DNA of 64,000 bases, from contig BROE01000009.1 of the NCBI GenBank assembly GCA_036571765.1, positions 5,300,225-5,364,224 on the forward strand, in the 5' to 3' direction. Below the pieces are notes generated by a model, which was not told the origin of the DNA, searched no databases, and saw only the letters and a list, made by a program, of their open reading frames with translations. This document shows positions 11,701 to 22,911 of this stretch, piece by piece (position 1 is the stretch's first letter; every line of letters starts with the position of its first letter). The DNA is from Plecoglossus altivelis. Its lineage: Eukaryota > Chordata > Actinopteri > Osmeriformes > Plecoglossidae. The translations under genes were made by a program, and so were the position numbers.

Positions 11701-11898
11701 GTTATAGCACTCTAGGCATCCGCTGACACGAGAGCAGCCATATGTTCATAACGAATTCCCCTCAGACAGTGGAAGTATGAATAGTGAAATCGCAAAACGC
11801 CGAGAGGTCAAAATACTTTTTCTGCCGGTTTTACATTAGATAAATAGAAAGTAATAAATAACTACTCAGTTGGGGCACCACATGAGTGGCATTTTACT

Positions 11899-12188
11899 GT
11901 AACTTGTGCTGTTACATGTTACTATAACCTGTACTGTTACATGCTACTATAACCTGTGCCGTTACATGTTACTGTAACCTGTACTGTTACATGCTACTAT
12001 AACCTGTGCCGTTACATGTTACTGTAACCTGTACTGTTACATGCTACTGTAACCTGTCCTTTTACATGTTACAGTAACATGTTACTGTGACATGTCACAG
12101 TAACATGTACTGTGACATGTTACAGTAACATGTACTGTGACATGTTACTGTAACATGTACTGTGACATGTTACTGTAACATGTACTCA
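11899..12188. repeat. Palindromic ACATGT/GTTAC minisatellite
   Basis: Units of about 18 bp built on 'gttacatgttactgtaacc' and, in the second half, 'gacatgttactgtaacatgt'. The units are themselves inverted repeats: at 12140-12158 'acatgttac' and 'gtaacatgt' flank one T. The first half shows a two-unit (about 36-bp) higher-order period. It is prone to cruciform formation. Confidence 0.92.
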
Positions 12189-13260
12189 TGTCTCCCCTCT
12201 CCTCGCTAAGCCAAGAGCTCACCTTCCCACTGCAGTTTCAGGTGCCAGCTTTATCTTACTCAATGTTGTCATTTTGGTGACTCAAATTGCCCTGTTCTGC
12301 CATTTCCTCTCTGCAACTAGGCTGTACCAGCAATTCTAACCTCAACCCTGCTGTAGGTAGCATTCAACTGGCAGGGCAACGGCTGTAGTTAAGCAACAAT
12401 ATGTTCCGCTTAGATGGTCCCATTTGTATTGATTTACCAACAAAACAAGGAATCTTTTATAGCTTTTTCCAAACTGTTTGATCAAAAGAGGTTTTAATGT
12501 AATGAAAACTACAGTTTATCACAGAGAGAGCAGATATAGCAGCTCTCACACCTTCAGGACTGTCCTATTAGAGGAGGTGTTGAGGCTCACACCACTGATA
12601 CAGGATCTAGCCCTCTCTGGAACACTGGCCTTTAGAATCCGGTTCTAACGTTCCACATTTTTTTCTAACGTTCCATGTTATCAAACCGCCCGGAGATTAA
12701 AGGCTGGGTGGGTGGGGGCGACTGCAAAGCATCGTGGGAAGAAGAGGTTTCAAACGTACTCCTCTGAGAGGCTCTCTGGATTACAGCTTCATAAGAAGAC
12801 ATTTCATTTCTCTTACTCCTCCTCCTCTCCTCTCCTCTCTCCTCCCCCATTCTGAGGCTTTGTTGTTGGAGAGGCAGGGCTTTAAAGCAGGAAGTAAACA
12901 GGCACTGTAATTCCTGCCTCTCTCTGATGGATTCTGGGAGTCGCGGTTCGCAGGGGTGACGCAGGGATTACCGTCGCTGTGAATAAAGAGGATTTATGTA
13001 ACACTTTCAGCTAAAAGACCTGCTTCATAGCTCATTACTGGCTAGGCATTATTAGGGTCTTATACACACAGAAACCTTACTCACATACTCACACATGGCG
13101 CATAGTGAAGCAAAAATCCAAGCAGCTATGCTGTTGTGAAGCAGCTAGTGTGTGTGTCTAGCTGTGTTTGGTGAGGACTGGGTGCAGTAGCACAGGTAGA
13201 TGTGTTTATATATGCTGATTAAACTAGGCCCTATTCTGCCACCATGATTAGTTAAAATGT
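12189..13260. other. Unique intron sequence
   Basis: Unique mixed sequence with a short CT run near 12815-12850. No coding signal was recognised. Confidence 0.6.
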
Positions 13261-13270
13261 TGGGGCCTTC

Positions 13271-13308
<38 letters not shown>

Positions 13309-13700
13309 GTGTGTGCTTTAAGCGGTTTCCAGCGCAGGGTGAAATTGAGATAAATGGCTGGGTGGAGAGGAATGTCCAGGCCCTCCCAGAGCAGGGCCAC
13401 AGTGGGTTAGCTGAGCAGCCAGGCCTGTCTCTTCTGGTTAACACCAGCCTGTTACACCAGCCTGTTACACCAGCCTGTTACACCAGCCTGCTGCCCTGGC
13501 CTGCTAGCAGTCTCCTCTACTCTGGTCTGATGCTGCCTCGCACACACACACACACACGCACACACACACGCACACACACACACACTCATACATACTGTAT
13601 GTAAGCATTAACTTCACACAGATATATATATACACACATACACGCACTGATACGAATGCACATAGACATACACACACGCAAATACACACACGGAGATACA
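13261..13700. repeat. GT array, 13-bp repeat and CA arrays
   Basis: A (GT)n array lies at about 13271-13315. Four copies of a 13-bp unit 'acaccagcctgtt' lie at 13441-13492, and imperfect CA arrays at 13540-13586 and 13616-13700. Confidence 0.9.
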
Positions 13701-14610
13701 CTTACACATAGCGTTTAGGAACGCATGCAGGAGATCGAAGAAAGCAGAAATGCATCAGTGATATGGGAGCGAAGAGGCGAGAGGGGGAGAGAGAGAGAGG
13801 GAGAGAGAGAGAGAGAGAGAGAGGGAGATAGAGAGTGAGAGAGAGAAGTCCAGAGACAGTTAGAAGCCTACTTGTGAGGTAGCTTGAGTGTACTGTGGGG
13901 GAACATCTCAGGCCTGCCGACCTCGGTTTAATAGAACGTGTGGCAGGTGGCCTGCCTTGCCTGAGGAATCTCTTTAGGGCATGACAGCTATGAAAACACA
14001 TAAATTCTCCCCTCCTCCATCCCTTTCTCCCGCCTTTCCCTCCCCCTCTCTTATCTACCTCCACATTTAGTTGCCATGGGGATAGTATTTATGCAGCTGC
14101 AAAACTTCCCAGTGTCTGGCCTGAACTCGGACCATGCAGCGTGCGGCTGCTCTGCTAGCCTGAAGCTACGTGTACAGTCAGGAGAGAAGAACCAATGATC
14201 CACTCCCACCTCTCCTCCGACGGGGGCCCAGGTTACTGGAGGACTCTAGGGTCCCAGCAAGGCTCTGTCCCCTGGGCCAGGCTGGGAGAGAGGTCAGGGG
14301 TGGCACTCAGACACACTGACACACAGACAAATGGACGGGAGGAACAAGAGTGGGAGACAGCCACAGATGATTGGGAAGAAGAGAGGGATGGAGAGGGAGA
14401 AAGTCAGTCAGAGAGAGAAAGAGAGAGAGAGAAACAGAGACAGAGAGGGAGATAAATGGAGAGAGACACCGAGAAAGAAACAGAGAGAAACAGTGAGAGT
14501 GAATGAAAGAGTGAATGTGAGAGAGGAATAAGATGAGATGGAGTGAGAGTGCGAGGAGGTGAGTAAGGGAGGAGGGGACTGTGATGGGGTGTGTGTGTGT
14601 GTGTGTGTGG
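13701..14610. other. Unique sequence with GA and GT arrays
   Basis: A GA-rich array occupies 13775-13848 and a purine-rich tract about 14390-14540. A (GT)n run lies at 14588-14609. The remainder is unique. Confidence 0.65.
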
Positions 14611-15297
14611 TTCCTGTGAGCACAGGCTCTTGAGTAGACGCTGCAGATATGACCCCAGCAGTCCTTCAGCAGACCTGCTAGACACAGACATGCTAGTGGG
14701 TGTGTGTGTTGGGGAGGGTCACTGGTTTACAATGGGTTCTGTGAGTGACAGGGAAGATGGCGTATGTACACGGTTACCATGCCAACTGCAGGCCAAGGAC
14801 TCGGTAAGACATGGTTATGAGTGAACCACCACTGTAATAACTACAGTAGCTTCAGACGTTGGTGCTGCACACTTCAACGATTCCTGAAGCCCAACATTCA
14901 GCTGTCCAAACGTCCCTTCAGGAAACTAAGAGCCTCATCTGAGAACTTTGGTTGACAGGCTCAGGACTTGTGGCCATCATTACGTCTACAGTATACCTAG
15001 TCATTTCAATGAATGTGGATGCTGGTCGTTTCCACATCCCTCTGTTGATGACAAACAATATACTTCCCTCTTCCCTCTGTAAACGGGGCACTTCCTGGAT
15101 TGCACTGTGTGCTATTACTTATGTGTGCTGGGCAGTGTCGCTGCTATCAGCAGTGATGGAACAGAAGTTATCTATGACACATTCTCCTGTCTGGTGAGGA
15201 GACCTAGAACCTAGGTGTTAAACTGTGTTTGTATCGATCTGGGAACACTCTATTATGTTAGCTGTGTAGCTACCAAGTTCACCTTCCTGTGTACTGC

Positions 15298-15335
<38 letters not shown>

Positions 15336-16160
15336 GGGGGAGGGCTACTTCATCATCTCTTCAACCATTTCACACTACCACATACAACATAGCACATCTA
15401 CTCACACTACCATCATCGCCATCCTCGACACTCACTGAGTGATCTTATAAATAAATACATATATCAGATTTTACTGCACACAAAAGTGCCGCACGAAGAC
15501 ACACTCCTTCAGATGCATAGTTCTTGACATGGGTGAGGAGAAGCCATGACCTGTCGGATGTTGGTTGTCTAGGAAACCCAGTAAGACACAAAAGGACTTC
15601 CTGTTTACTTCCTGGTTGTGTCTCTGTGACAGGATGTCATAGCGCAGGTTCACTTTTCTACGTTGGCAAACTGAAGTCTAACTCCCCCCTCATGATTTCA
15701 TTTTACAAACATCATATTGTCATGTTTTATAAGCACTGTCATGTTTTTAAACTCGGGCACAAATTGTATTACTATTATAATCCCACAGCTGTGATACCTA
15801 CTTCTACCCACCTGTGGTATGACAATTACTTCACTTCAGATAGATTTTTATTCAATCGGGTGACAGATTGAGTTTGTATTAGGCTTGACTTTCACCTTGG
15901 TCTCTCCTGTTTCACTTACAGATATTTCCCCGATCTGCCTGGGGCTGTTTCTCCAGCACCCGGTCTGTTGGGCCCCTGAGGAAACGCACACAGGAACACA
16001 TACATAAACCTCTTATATTATTAACCTATCCAGACCATTGAGTAAATACCTTCAATAATTAAATATATGTGTTAGGATTATAAGATGTTAAATGAATAGA
16101 GATCACAGGACAGAATAGAGACGTCCTGTGGTGTATTTTGTTCGGTTCTGACATGGATCC
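14611..16160. other. Unique intron sequence with one GT array
   Basis: A (GT)n run at 15300-15334 is the only clear repeat. Open frames across 14952-15197 and 15524-15871 have no protein features I recognise. Confidence 0.6.
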
Positions 16161-16440
16161 CCCCAGCACACACACAACACACACACACAGACACACATGC
16201 AGACACAGACACAGACACACACACACACTCCCACCCCCTGCCCCCCTATTTTCTCATGCGACGCCATACATTGTTTTCTCCAGTCCGAGGCAGCAGAAAA
16301 TCGTATAATTTACCAAATTATTTTCTCTTTTTTTTTTAGGGGAGGAAGGGGGGGGGGTGAGAAATATGGAAGATCAAAGGCTGATTAAGTGCAGCCAGGT
16401 CTGTGCTAAGTGCAGCATGGCTGCCTGCTGGAGGAAAGAG
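16161..16440. other. CA-rich array and T/G homopolymers
   Basis: Imperfect CA array at about 16168-16230, then T and G homopolymer runs around 16328-16358. Confidence 0.8.
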
Positions 16441-16660
16441 TTCTGAATGTTCATCAGTGTTGGAGCTCGCCGCTAGAAATGGACCCGTGTAATTATGCAG
16501 CTGTTGCTAGCGCCTGATTGACACACAAACTTGGCAGAGACCATGTATGCTATTCATGAGCTGCATTTGCTAGCATTTGACTCATGATTCATTGATTTAT
16601 ATGCCTGTAAGGTTTTTGTAAAATATTAACAAGATAAGATTAAAAAGGCATAGAAGCTGC
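16441..16660. promoter_or_regulatory. Candidate conserved non-coding element
   Basis: A repeat-free block rich in TAAT, CATTTG, ATTCAT and TTGAT words, of the kind seen in conserved developmental enhancers. NPAS3 introns are known to hold many conserved and human-accelerated non-coding elements. The call rests on composition and context only. Confidence 0.3.
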
Positions 16661-17123
16661 AGGCTCTGACATCAGGGCTAGCTGTCATTATATATCAGTG
16701 GTCTGGAGGGAGGAGGACTGTACAGAAGGTTCTGTTGCAGAGGGGGCTAATTGTGGTCTGGTCAGATCGTTTCATGAAAAGCCCTTTCATTAGAAATGTA
16801 TTTTGATGTATATCGCTGCATAGTTAGGCAAAATGTCGTCCCAGTAAAATAAATAGTATTTGATACCTGCAGACCCCCACGGACTGACAGTGACATTCGG
16901 TAAACACGCACTCCTAGAATCCAAGCTCCCGCAACACACCTGCACATCCATCAACTAGGATCAGCAAGCGCGGGTCTGCGTGTGTGTGTGTCTGCGTGTG
17001 TGTGTGTGTCAGCGTGTGTGTGTCTGCGTGTGTGTCTGCGTGTGTGTGTGCGCACGCCTGCCAGCTCCTGACAGCTAGTCACCTTGCAGCTTGCAGGTGG
17101 CATGAATAAACATGTCAGCTGGT
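16661..17123. repeat. Compound (GT)n/(TGCG) array and unique flank
   Basis: Unique to about 16970, then GT runs broken by 'tctgcg' up to about 17056. Confidence 0.8.
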
Positions 17124-17172
17124 CCTGAGCTGGGATGGGGGAGGTTTGGGGGAGGGGGGGAGGAAGGGGGGA
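17124..17172 (+). other. G-rich tract with quadruplex potential
   Basis: At least six runs of three or more G separated by short loops within 50 bp on the + strand. Confidence 0.7.
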
Positions 17173-18317
17173 GATACTGGGTGTTCTGCTTGAAGAGAGG
17201 CAGACCAGGGTTCAATACCCGGCGGTCACACATGGCCAGACGGGGCTGTGGCTGTGCAGCCTCAAACCAGCACTGCTACCACATCCTTCCGGAAGGTTCT
17301 ACAGTCTCCCTCGCACGGACCCAGTCATTAAGTCCTCATTCACCGAGTGACATCATTTCGCTTGACTTTTTAGCCATTCGAACGTTAATGTTCTCAAATG
17401 GCGTACTCTGGATATGCTAAAACAGGGGTTGTCTGTTACTAGATCTACAGGCTATATAGCCAAGGCATTAGCTATGCCAGACTTGTCTTTATTGCTTTGA
17501 CAGTCATTGTTGTCAACGTGGAATTACACAGCCGCGCTTCAAGATCTGGAGCGGATGCTTTCAGACAGCCTTTACGTTGGAGCCCTGCGCTAATACAGTT
17601 AGCATATCAAATAGTGGGCTGAATATAATGTCACATGTTGAGAGAGGGTTTTTAATACAATCAATGAAGCGGCCGTGGACGGCCTGTGATGGCATGCAGA
17701 ACAGGCAGGGAAAGTGCACCAGTCAGAGAGGAGCAGAGGAAGCAAACTGTCCGAACTATGACATGATGAATTGATGCCTAGGAAATTCAGGGAAGCAGCC
17801 AGCTATGTCCAACCAGTGTTCTCAGTGGCAGACCTGTTTGCTTTGCCTCTGGCTTTGACAGTTAGTGCTCATGTAATTATCTGTCAGTCTGGCTAACCCA
17901 ATCAGCATGTAAACAGCAGGATGGAGGGATGAGAAGGGTTGGAAAGAGAGGAGGCAAGGAGGAGAGGGTTGGGCCTAATCAAATGGGGTAGCACAACATT
18001 GACACGATTGACATGTTAGTGAATTTGCAAGTATGCATGGAGGGTATTATGGGAAGGACAGCTTATCAGTCTGCTGGTCACACAAGTGTATGCATGTGTC
18101 TGCTGGCTTCTACATGTTTTCAATGTGTGTGTGTGTGGAGGGGGGGGCAGGGCTGTGGGGGTGTATTTGTAGTAACTGGTAGCTCTAAGAATGGAGTGTT
18201 TAGTCCCAGAAGCCTCCGTTTCATCTTCCACTGTAACGAGAAGGCGTGGAGATCAAAACCTGCTACCTGTCCCTGGGATATCTGCCTCAGGGCTGTGCAC
18301 AACTACTGCTCTACTGT
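17173..18317. other. Unique intron sequence
   Basis: Unique sequence. A tRNA B-box-like 'gggttcaataccc' at 17208-17220 may be a SINE relic, but no A box or cloverleaf accompanies it. A short GT and G run lies at 18126-18150. Confidence 0.55.
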
Positions 18318-18795
18318 TCTATACAGAGAGGGAGGGACAGGGAGGGGGAGGCAGGGAGGGGGAGGGGGAGACAGCGAGGGAGAGAAAGGGAGGGTCAGGG
18401 AGGGAGGGAGAGGCAGAGACAGAACGGCAGAGACAGAGGGGAGAGGGAGAGACAGAAAGGGAGAGGGAGGGAGGGAGAGGGAGAGACAGACAGAGAGAGA
18501 GGGAGAGACAGGGAGGTAGAGGTAGAGACAGACAGAGAGGGAGAGAGGGAGAGACAGGGAGGGAGAGGTAGAGACAGACAGAGAGGGAGAGACAGGGAGG
18601 GAGAGGTAGAGGGAGAGACAGAGAGAGGGAGAGGGAGAGAGAGAGACACTGAGGGTCGGACAGGGTGGGAGAGGCACGGAGAGGGAGAGACAGGGAGGGA
18701 GAGGGAGAGACAGGAAGGGAGAGGGAGAGGGAGAGACAGGGAGGGAGAGACAGGGAGGGAGAGATAGAGAGGGAGAAACGAAGGAAGAGGGATGC
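18318..18795. repeat. Polypurine tract (GGGA/GACA-rich)
   Basis: About 480 bp with almost no pyrimidine except a regular C in 'gagacag'. Phrases such as 'gagacagggagggagagg' recur in irregular tandem. All six frames give low-complexity peptides. Confidence 0.92.
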
Positions 18796-19560
18796 TAAGG
18801 TGAGTTGAGGTGTCTGGTTGGTGGAGAGATTCAACTGTGAAAGAGCTTCTCAGATTGCTTCTGCTATCAGCTCTACCCCATCACTGAGGAAGCAGGATAG
18901 ACACGCTGCATTTAAAACCCTTTTAACTTCCCATGTGCCCTCCTACACACACACACACACACTCACACACACACACACACACACACACACAGTCCTCTCC
19001 CTCGTGTTCCCCTCTCAGAATCTCTTGACGATTCCAGACTATTTCCTTGTTCTGGTCTGGTTGGTATAGTAAATCTACCTGCGCTCTGGATTTGCCTTCA
19101 TTCAGCCTTTCCACCTGTTTGATCCACCATGAGACCACAAGACCTGCCTGGCCATCAGACTGTAGCCCCGCACCACCTCTGCTACACTCCCTCAGACTGC
19201 CTCCCCTGGCTTCAGCTCAGCAGGATAGTGCACGTCTAGATGGAGAAACAGGCTCTTGAATAGGGTTTTTGTGCTGTGTTAACGGCAGCTTTGATACTGG
19301 AGGGCACAGGGCGGGAAAATGCAAGGTGCTCGGCAACACAAGCGGCTAGCAAAAAAACACGGCGTTCTCATTAACGGCAATTTGAGTAAGCTGCCCCATG
19401 CTGCTAATCAAACTGCTCTTAAAGCTTTCTGTCTGATCAGGGCCTCAGTCCTGTAGGGTAAAGTGAGGCCTGTATAGTAAACATTTTACACTGTCAAGAA
19501 CACCAGGAGAGCCACTTGGCCACTGTAGTGGGAAATGATGGAGTAATCTGTACTGCTGTA
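18796..19560. other. Unique sequence with a CA array
   Basis: A CA array lies at 18946-18992 with one 'ct' interruption. Otherwise unique. Confidence 0.65.
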
Positions 19561-19890
19561 GGTTAGAGTCAGGTGTTGTGGTGGTAGATATCACTGCTGT
19601 ATGTTAGAGTCATGTGTTGTGGTGGTAGATATCACTGCTGTATGTTAGAGTCATGTGTTGTGGTGGTAGATATCACTGCTGTATGTTAGAGCCCTGTGTT
19701 GTGGTGGTAGATATCACTGCTGTACGTTAGAGTCATGTGTTGTGGTGGTAGATATCACTGCTGTATGTTAGAGCCCTGTGTTGTGGTGGTAGATATCACT
19801 GCTGTATGTTAGAGTCATGTGTTGTGGTGGTAGATATCACTGCTGTATGTTAGAGTCATGTGTTGTGGTGGTAGATATCACTGTGGTAAG
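19561..19890. repeat. 41-bp minisatellite, 8 copies
   Basis: Eight tandem units beginning 'gttagagtcatg' and ending 'tatcactgctgtat'. Two copies share the variant 'gccctg' and alternate with the common form, suggesting past amplification of a multi-unit block. The last unit is truncated. Confidence 0.96.
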
Positions 19891-21295
19891 TTAGTACACT
19901 GTGGTTAAGTGGACGATACAGGGACCATTTCTTACTGGAGCAGCTTTGACCTTGTAGTCACATCATGAAGGAAGCTTTCCTTCAGCACGGCTTCCTCCAA
20001 TGCAATCTGCCCATTTTTAGATCTCATAAACTAAGCAACATGATATTTACAAGCCTGTTTATGAAACTACACACAGTGTTGTGAAGGGCTAAAAGCTACA
20101 GGCCTAATTGTGTTCAAGAAAGCATAAGGAGCATTTATGCAAATCTACCAGTCTCCGTTTCTCGCTCAGAGCTGAGTTCTTTTGAGCTAAACAGGAGCTG
20201 ACAAAAATCTTTTATTTTCCGTGACGCCCCCGCCCTCCTCTCCCCCCTCCGCTCTCCCCCTGCCCTCCCCCCTTCCCCCTGCGCCTCCAATACACACACA
20301 AACACATACGCATACACACGCTGGTAGACTCTGTCGCGCGCTCGCTCGCTCGCTCTCGCACACACACCATCCTCTGCTTCATTATCTGCTGCTTCCTTAA
20401 TTGTTCATGATGGTCTTTAAAAAACAATAGCATAATTACTCAGCTCTCCGCATGAGATTAGCGAGCCTTGTTAGCGCCTCGTAAAGTCACTTCCTTCTAG
20501 TGAAGCCCAGCAGATAAACCAAGCCAGATAGGCTCTGAAGAGAAACAGCATCTGCTAACATGGTTAGCTCACAGGCTGTACGTTGTAGTAGCGCCCAGCC
20601 CATCCCGCAGAGTGGGAAGTGTGCGCTTGTGCCATCGAGTCTCTTAGGAGCCATCAGACACAGAAAGACAAGGTTAGGGTTGGCCTTTTCGCTATGGAGT
20701 CATTCACAATGCATGTAGCCTCCCGAACATCCTGGTCGCCTGTACAAACACACAGCTTAGACAGAGCTGGGTGATATAGTGTATATAGTGTCATGTCATA
20801 CCTCAGCTCTTCGTCGTTGCTTTAATTTGGCCTTAAGTACCGCTAATGGGTTTATGCGAACACGCCAGTGTTCCTGGGTCTTCACATCCACGTGTTGTCT
20901 CTCCGGGCACAACACGCGTCGTATATCACACGCAAATAACTGATGCATCTTAAGCACGAAAAGCAATAAAGTGACTTCCTTACAAATCACACGGCTCTAC
21001 ATCAGGCCATATCTTTCATAGCTGCAATCTAGCGATAATGGGAGTCAATATTCTGGCTAGGCTGTGGCAGAGTGAGTGCAGCGTGCGGACAGTATGAAGA
21101 GTGACGAGGAGAGGAGAAGTCGTCTGCCCCCTCTTCTATCATCTCCCAAGCAGACCTCTCGCTCGTCCTCTGCCTGGGCTTCACGAGCACATTATACAAA
21201 TGACACCTGCAACACAACACCGTCAATTACCCCGCATGTCCCCACTGGCGTCACCAGCGTACTGTGGTGCTCTGATCAAGCAGTAGTAAAGATGG
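19891..21295. other. Unique intron sequence
   Basis: Contains a C-rich patch (20226-20285), an imperfect CA run and a CpG-dense (CGCT)n patch at about 20334-20362. An AT-rich block at 20375-20480 could be a conserved element. No gene was recognised. Confidence 0.55.
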
Positions 21296-21815
21296 AGGGG
21301 GGGGGGGGGGGGTATGACTACCTGTTAAACACTTAAAGCACATCTCGAAACGCACGCCACCCCTCCTCGCTCTACTTCCTGCTCTCTCTTTCGACCCCCG
21401 CTTCGGGCTTCTTCTTTCCTTTCCTTCTCGTCCTGTAAATAATAATTATCATTTGCTTTCCGTATCAACGGCAGCAGCCAAACAGTGCGGTGGAGCCTGA
21501 GGGAGCAGGGGAGGGTTAGGGTGGGGAGGAATCAGCACTGCATCGTCCATCTATTATTCAGCTTCTATTGCTTTGTACAAACAAGCTCTCTGGCGAAGGG
21601 AGAAGACTCTGCACAGCCAATTACTCCAGAATGTTTAGATCATCTATTATTGAAGGAGGAAATCTGGTGCAGGTTGTCGACAGCTGACCCAGTGAGGAGT
21701 CTATTGTAACCTGCTTTGATCACTCTCTGCTGGCTGCCTGGCACTGGGCTGCCCCCTTCCAGCTGTGGAGCTGCACAGATGGAGCTGAGGACAGGGTGGA
21801 GGGGGGCTGTGTTAT
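21296..21815. other. Poly-G run and unique sequence
   Basis: About 16 G at 21297-21312, a common site of assembly error, followed by unique sequence. Confidence 0.7.
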
Positions 21816-22330
21816 GAGGCAGGGGGCATAGGTGTGTGTGTGTGTCTGTGTGTTGAGAGGCAGGGGGCATAGGTGTGTGTGTCTGTGTGTTGAGAGGCAG
21901 GGGGCATAGGTGTGTGTGTCTGTGTGTTGAGAGGCAGGGGGCATAGGTGTGTGTGTGCACGTGTGTCTTTGTGTGTTGTGAGGCAGAGGGCATAGGTGTG
22001 TGTGTGTGTTGAGAGGCAGCGGGCATAGATGTCTTTGTGTGTGTTGTGACGCAGGGGGCATAGATGTGTATGTGCACGTGTGTCTGTGTGTGTGTGTTGT
22101 GAGGCAGGGGGCACAAGTGTGTGTGTATGTGCATGTGTGTATTGTCAGGCAGGGGGCATAGGTGTGTGTGTGTGTGTGTCGTGAGGCAGGGGGCATAGGT
22201 GTGTGTGTGTGTCGTGACGCAGGGGGCATAGGTGTGTGTGAGTGTGTGTTGAGAGGCAGGGGGCATAGGTGTGTGTGTTTTGAGGCAGGGGGCATAGGTG
22301 TGTGTGTGTTGAGAGGCAGGGGGCATGAAT
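21816..22330. repeat. Minisatellite with embedded GT array
   Basis: A core 'gaggcagggggcata' followed by a GT run of variable length recurs about 14 times with period 32 to 50 bp. On the minus strand it reads as repeated MPPAS/TYAPCL peptides, an artefact. Each unit carries its own hypervariable microsatellite, so both unit number and unit length should vary. Confidence 0.95.
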
Positions 22331-22911
22331 TTGTGCAAGTTTGTGCTGGAAGTGAACGAGTGTGCTCATGTGTGTGCTACAACCACTAGCAGGGCCCTGC
22401 AGAACCTCCAGACCTCTCCACAGACCTCTCCACAGATCTCTCCACAGGTCTCTCCACAGGTCTCTCTCCACTGTATGTAGATGTACAGCCGTTTATTACT
22501 CAAGCAAGCTCACGCACACACCCACCCCCGCACCCACCTGCTCTGTGCTGCAGTGGTCAGGGGAAGGCTGCAGCTTGGTGGTAGGTCAGAGTAGCAGAAG
22601 GCAGGTTCACTCTGGGCCAGAACAGCCTGCAGCCTCAGAACAGCTTAGCTGATAGCAGGACGCCTGAGTGGACAGCAAGGTGTTGTGTGCACGGGTACAG
22701 AATCAGAGAGATGGCTTCTGTCGTTACTCACACATGACAGATGCAAACCCACACTGGAGCTCCGTTGCTTGACAACCATCCCTCCGGTTGACAAAGCAGG
22801 GTTATCGCACAGTCGACCGGCGTACTGTTCAGGACTAGGATGAAGTGGAGCATCTTTGTGATGTTGATGATGTGGCTGCACCAATGATAGACTGGGGTTC
22901 AAAGTGCCACA
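22331..22911. other. Unique sequence with a 12-bp repeat
   Basis: Four to five copies of a 12-bp 'agacctctccac' unit at about 22408-22472. The rest is unique. Confidence 0.65.

Noticed and set aside
17194..17236. tRNA or SINE from the B-box-like 'gggttcaataccc'
   Set aside because: No A box, acceptor stem or cloverleaf could be drawn, and no flanking repeat was recognised. At most it is a relic.
21640..22338. 232-codon minus-strand frame of MPPASQHTHTYAPCL type repeats
   Set aside because: Translation of the GT-containing minisatellite; no independent coding signal.
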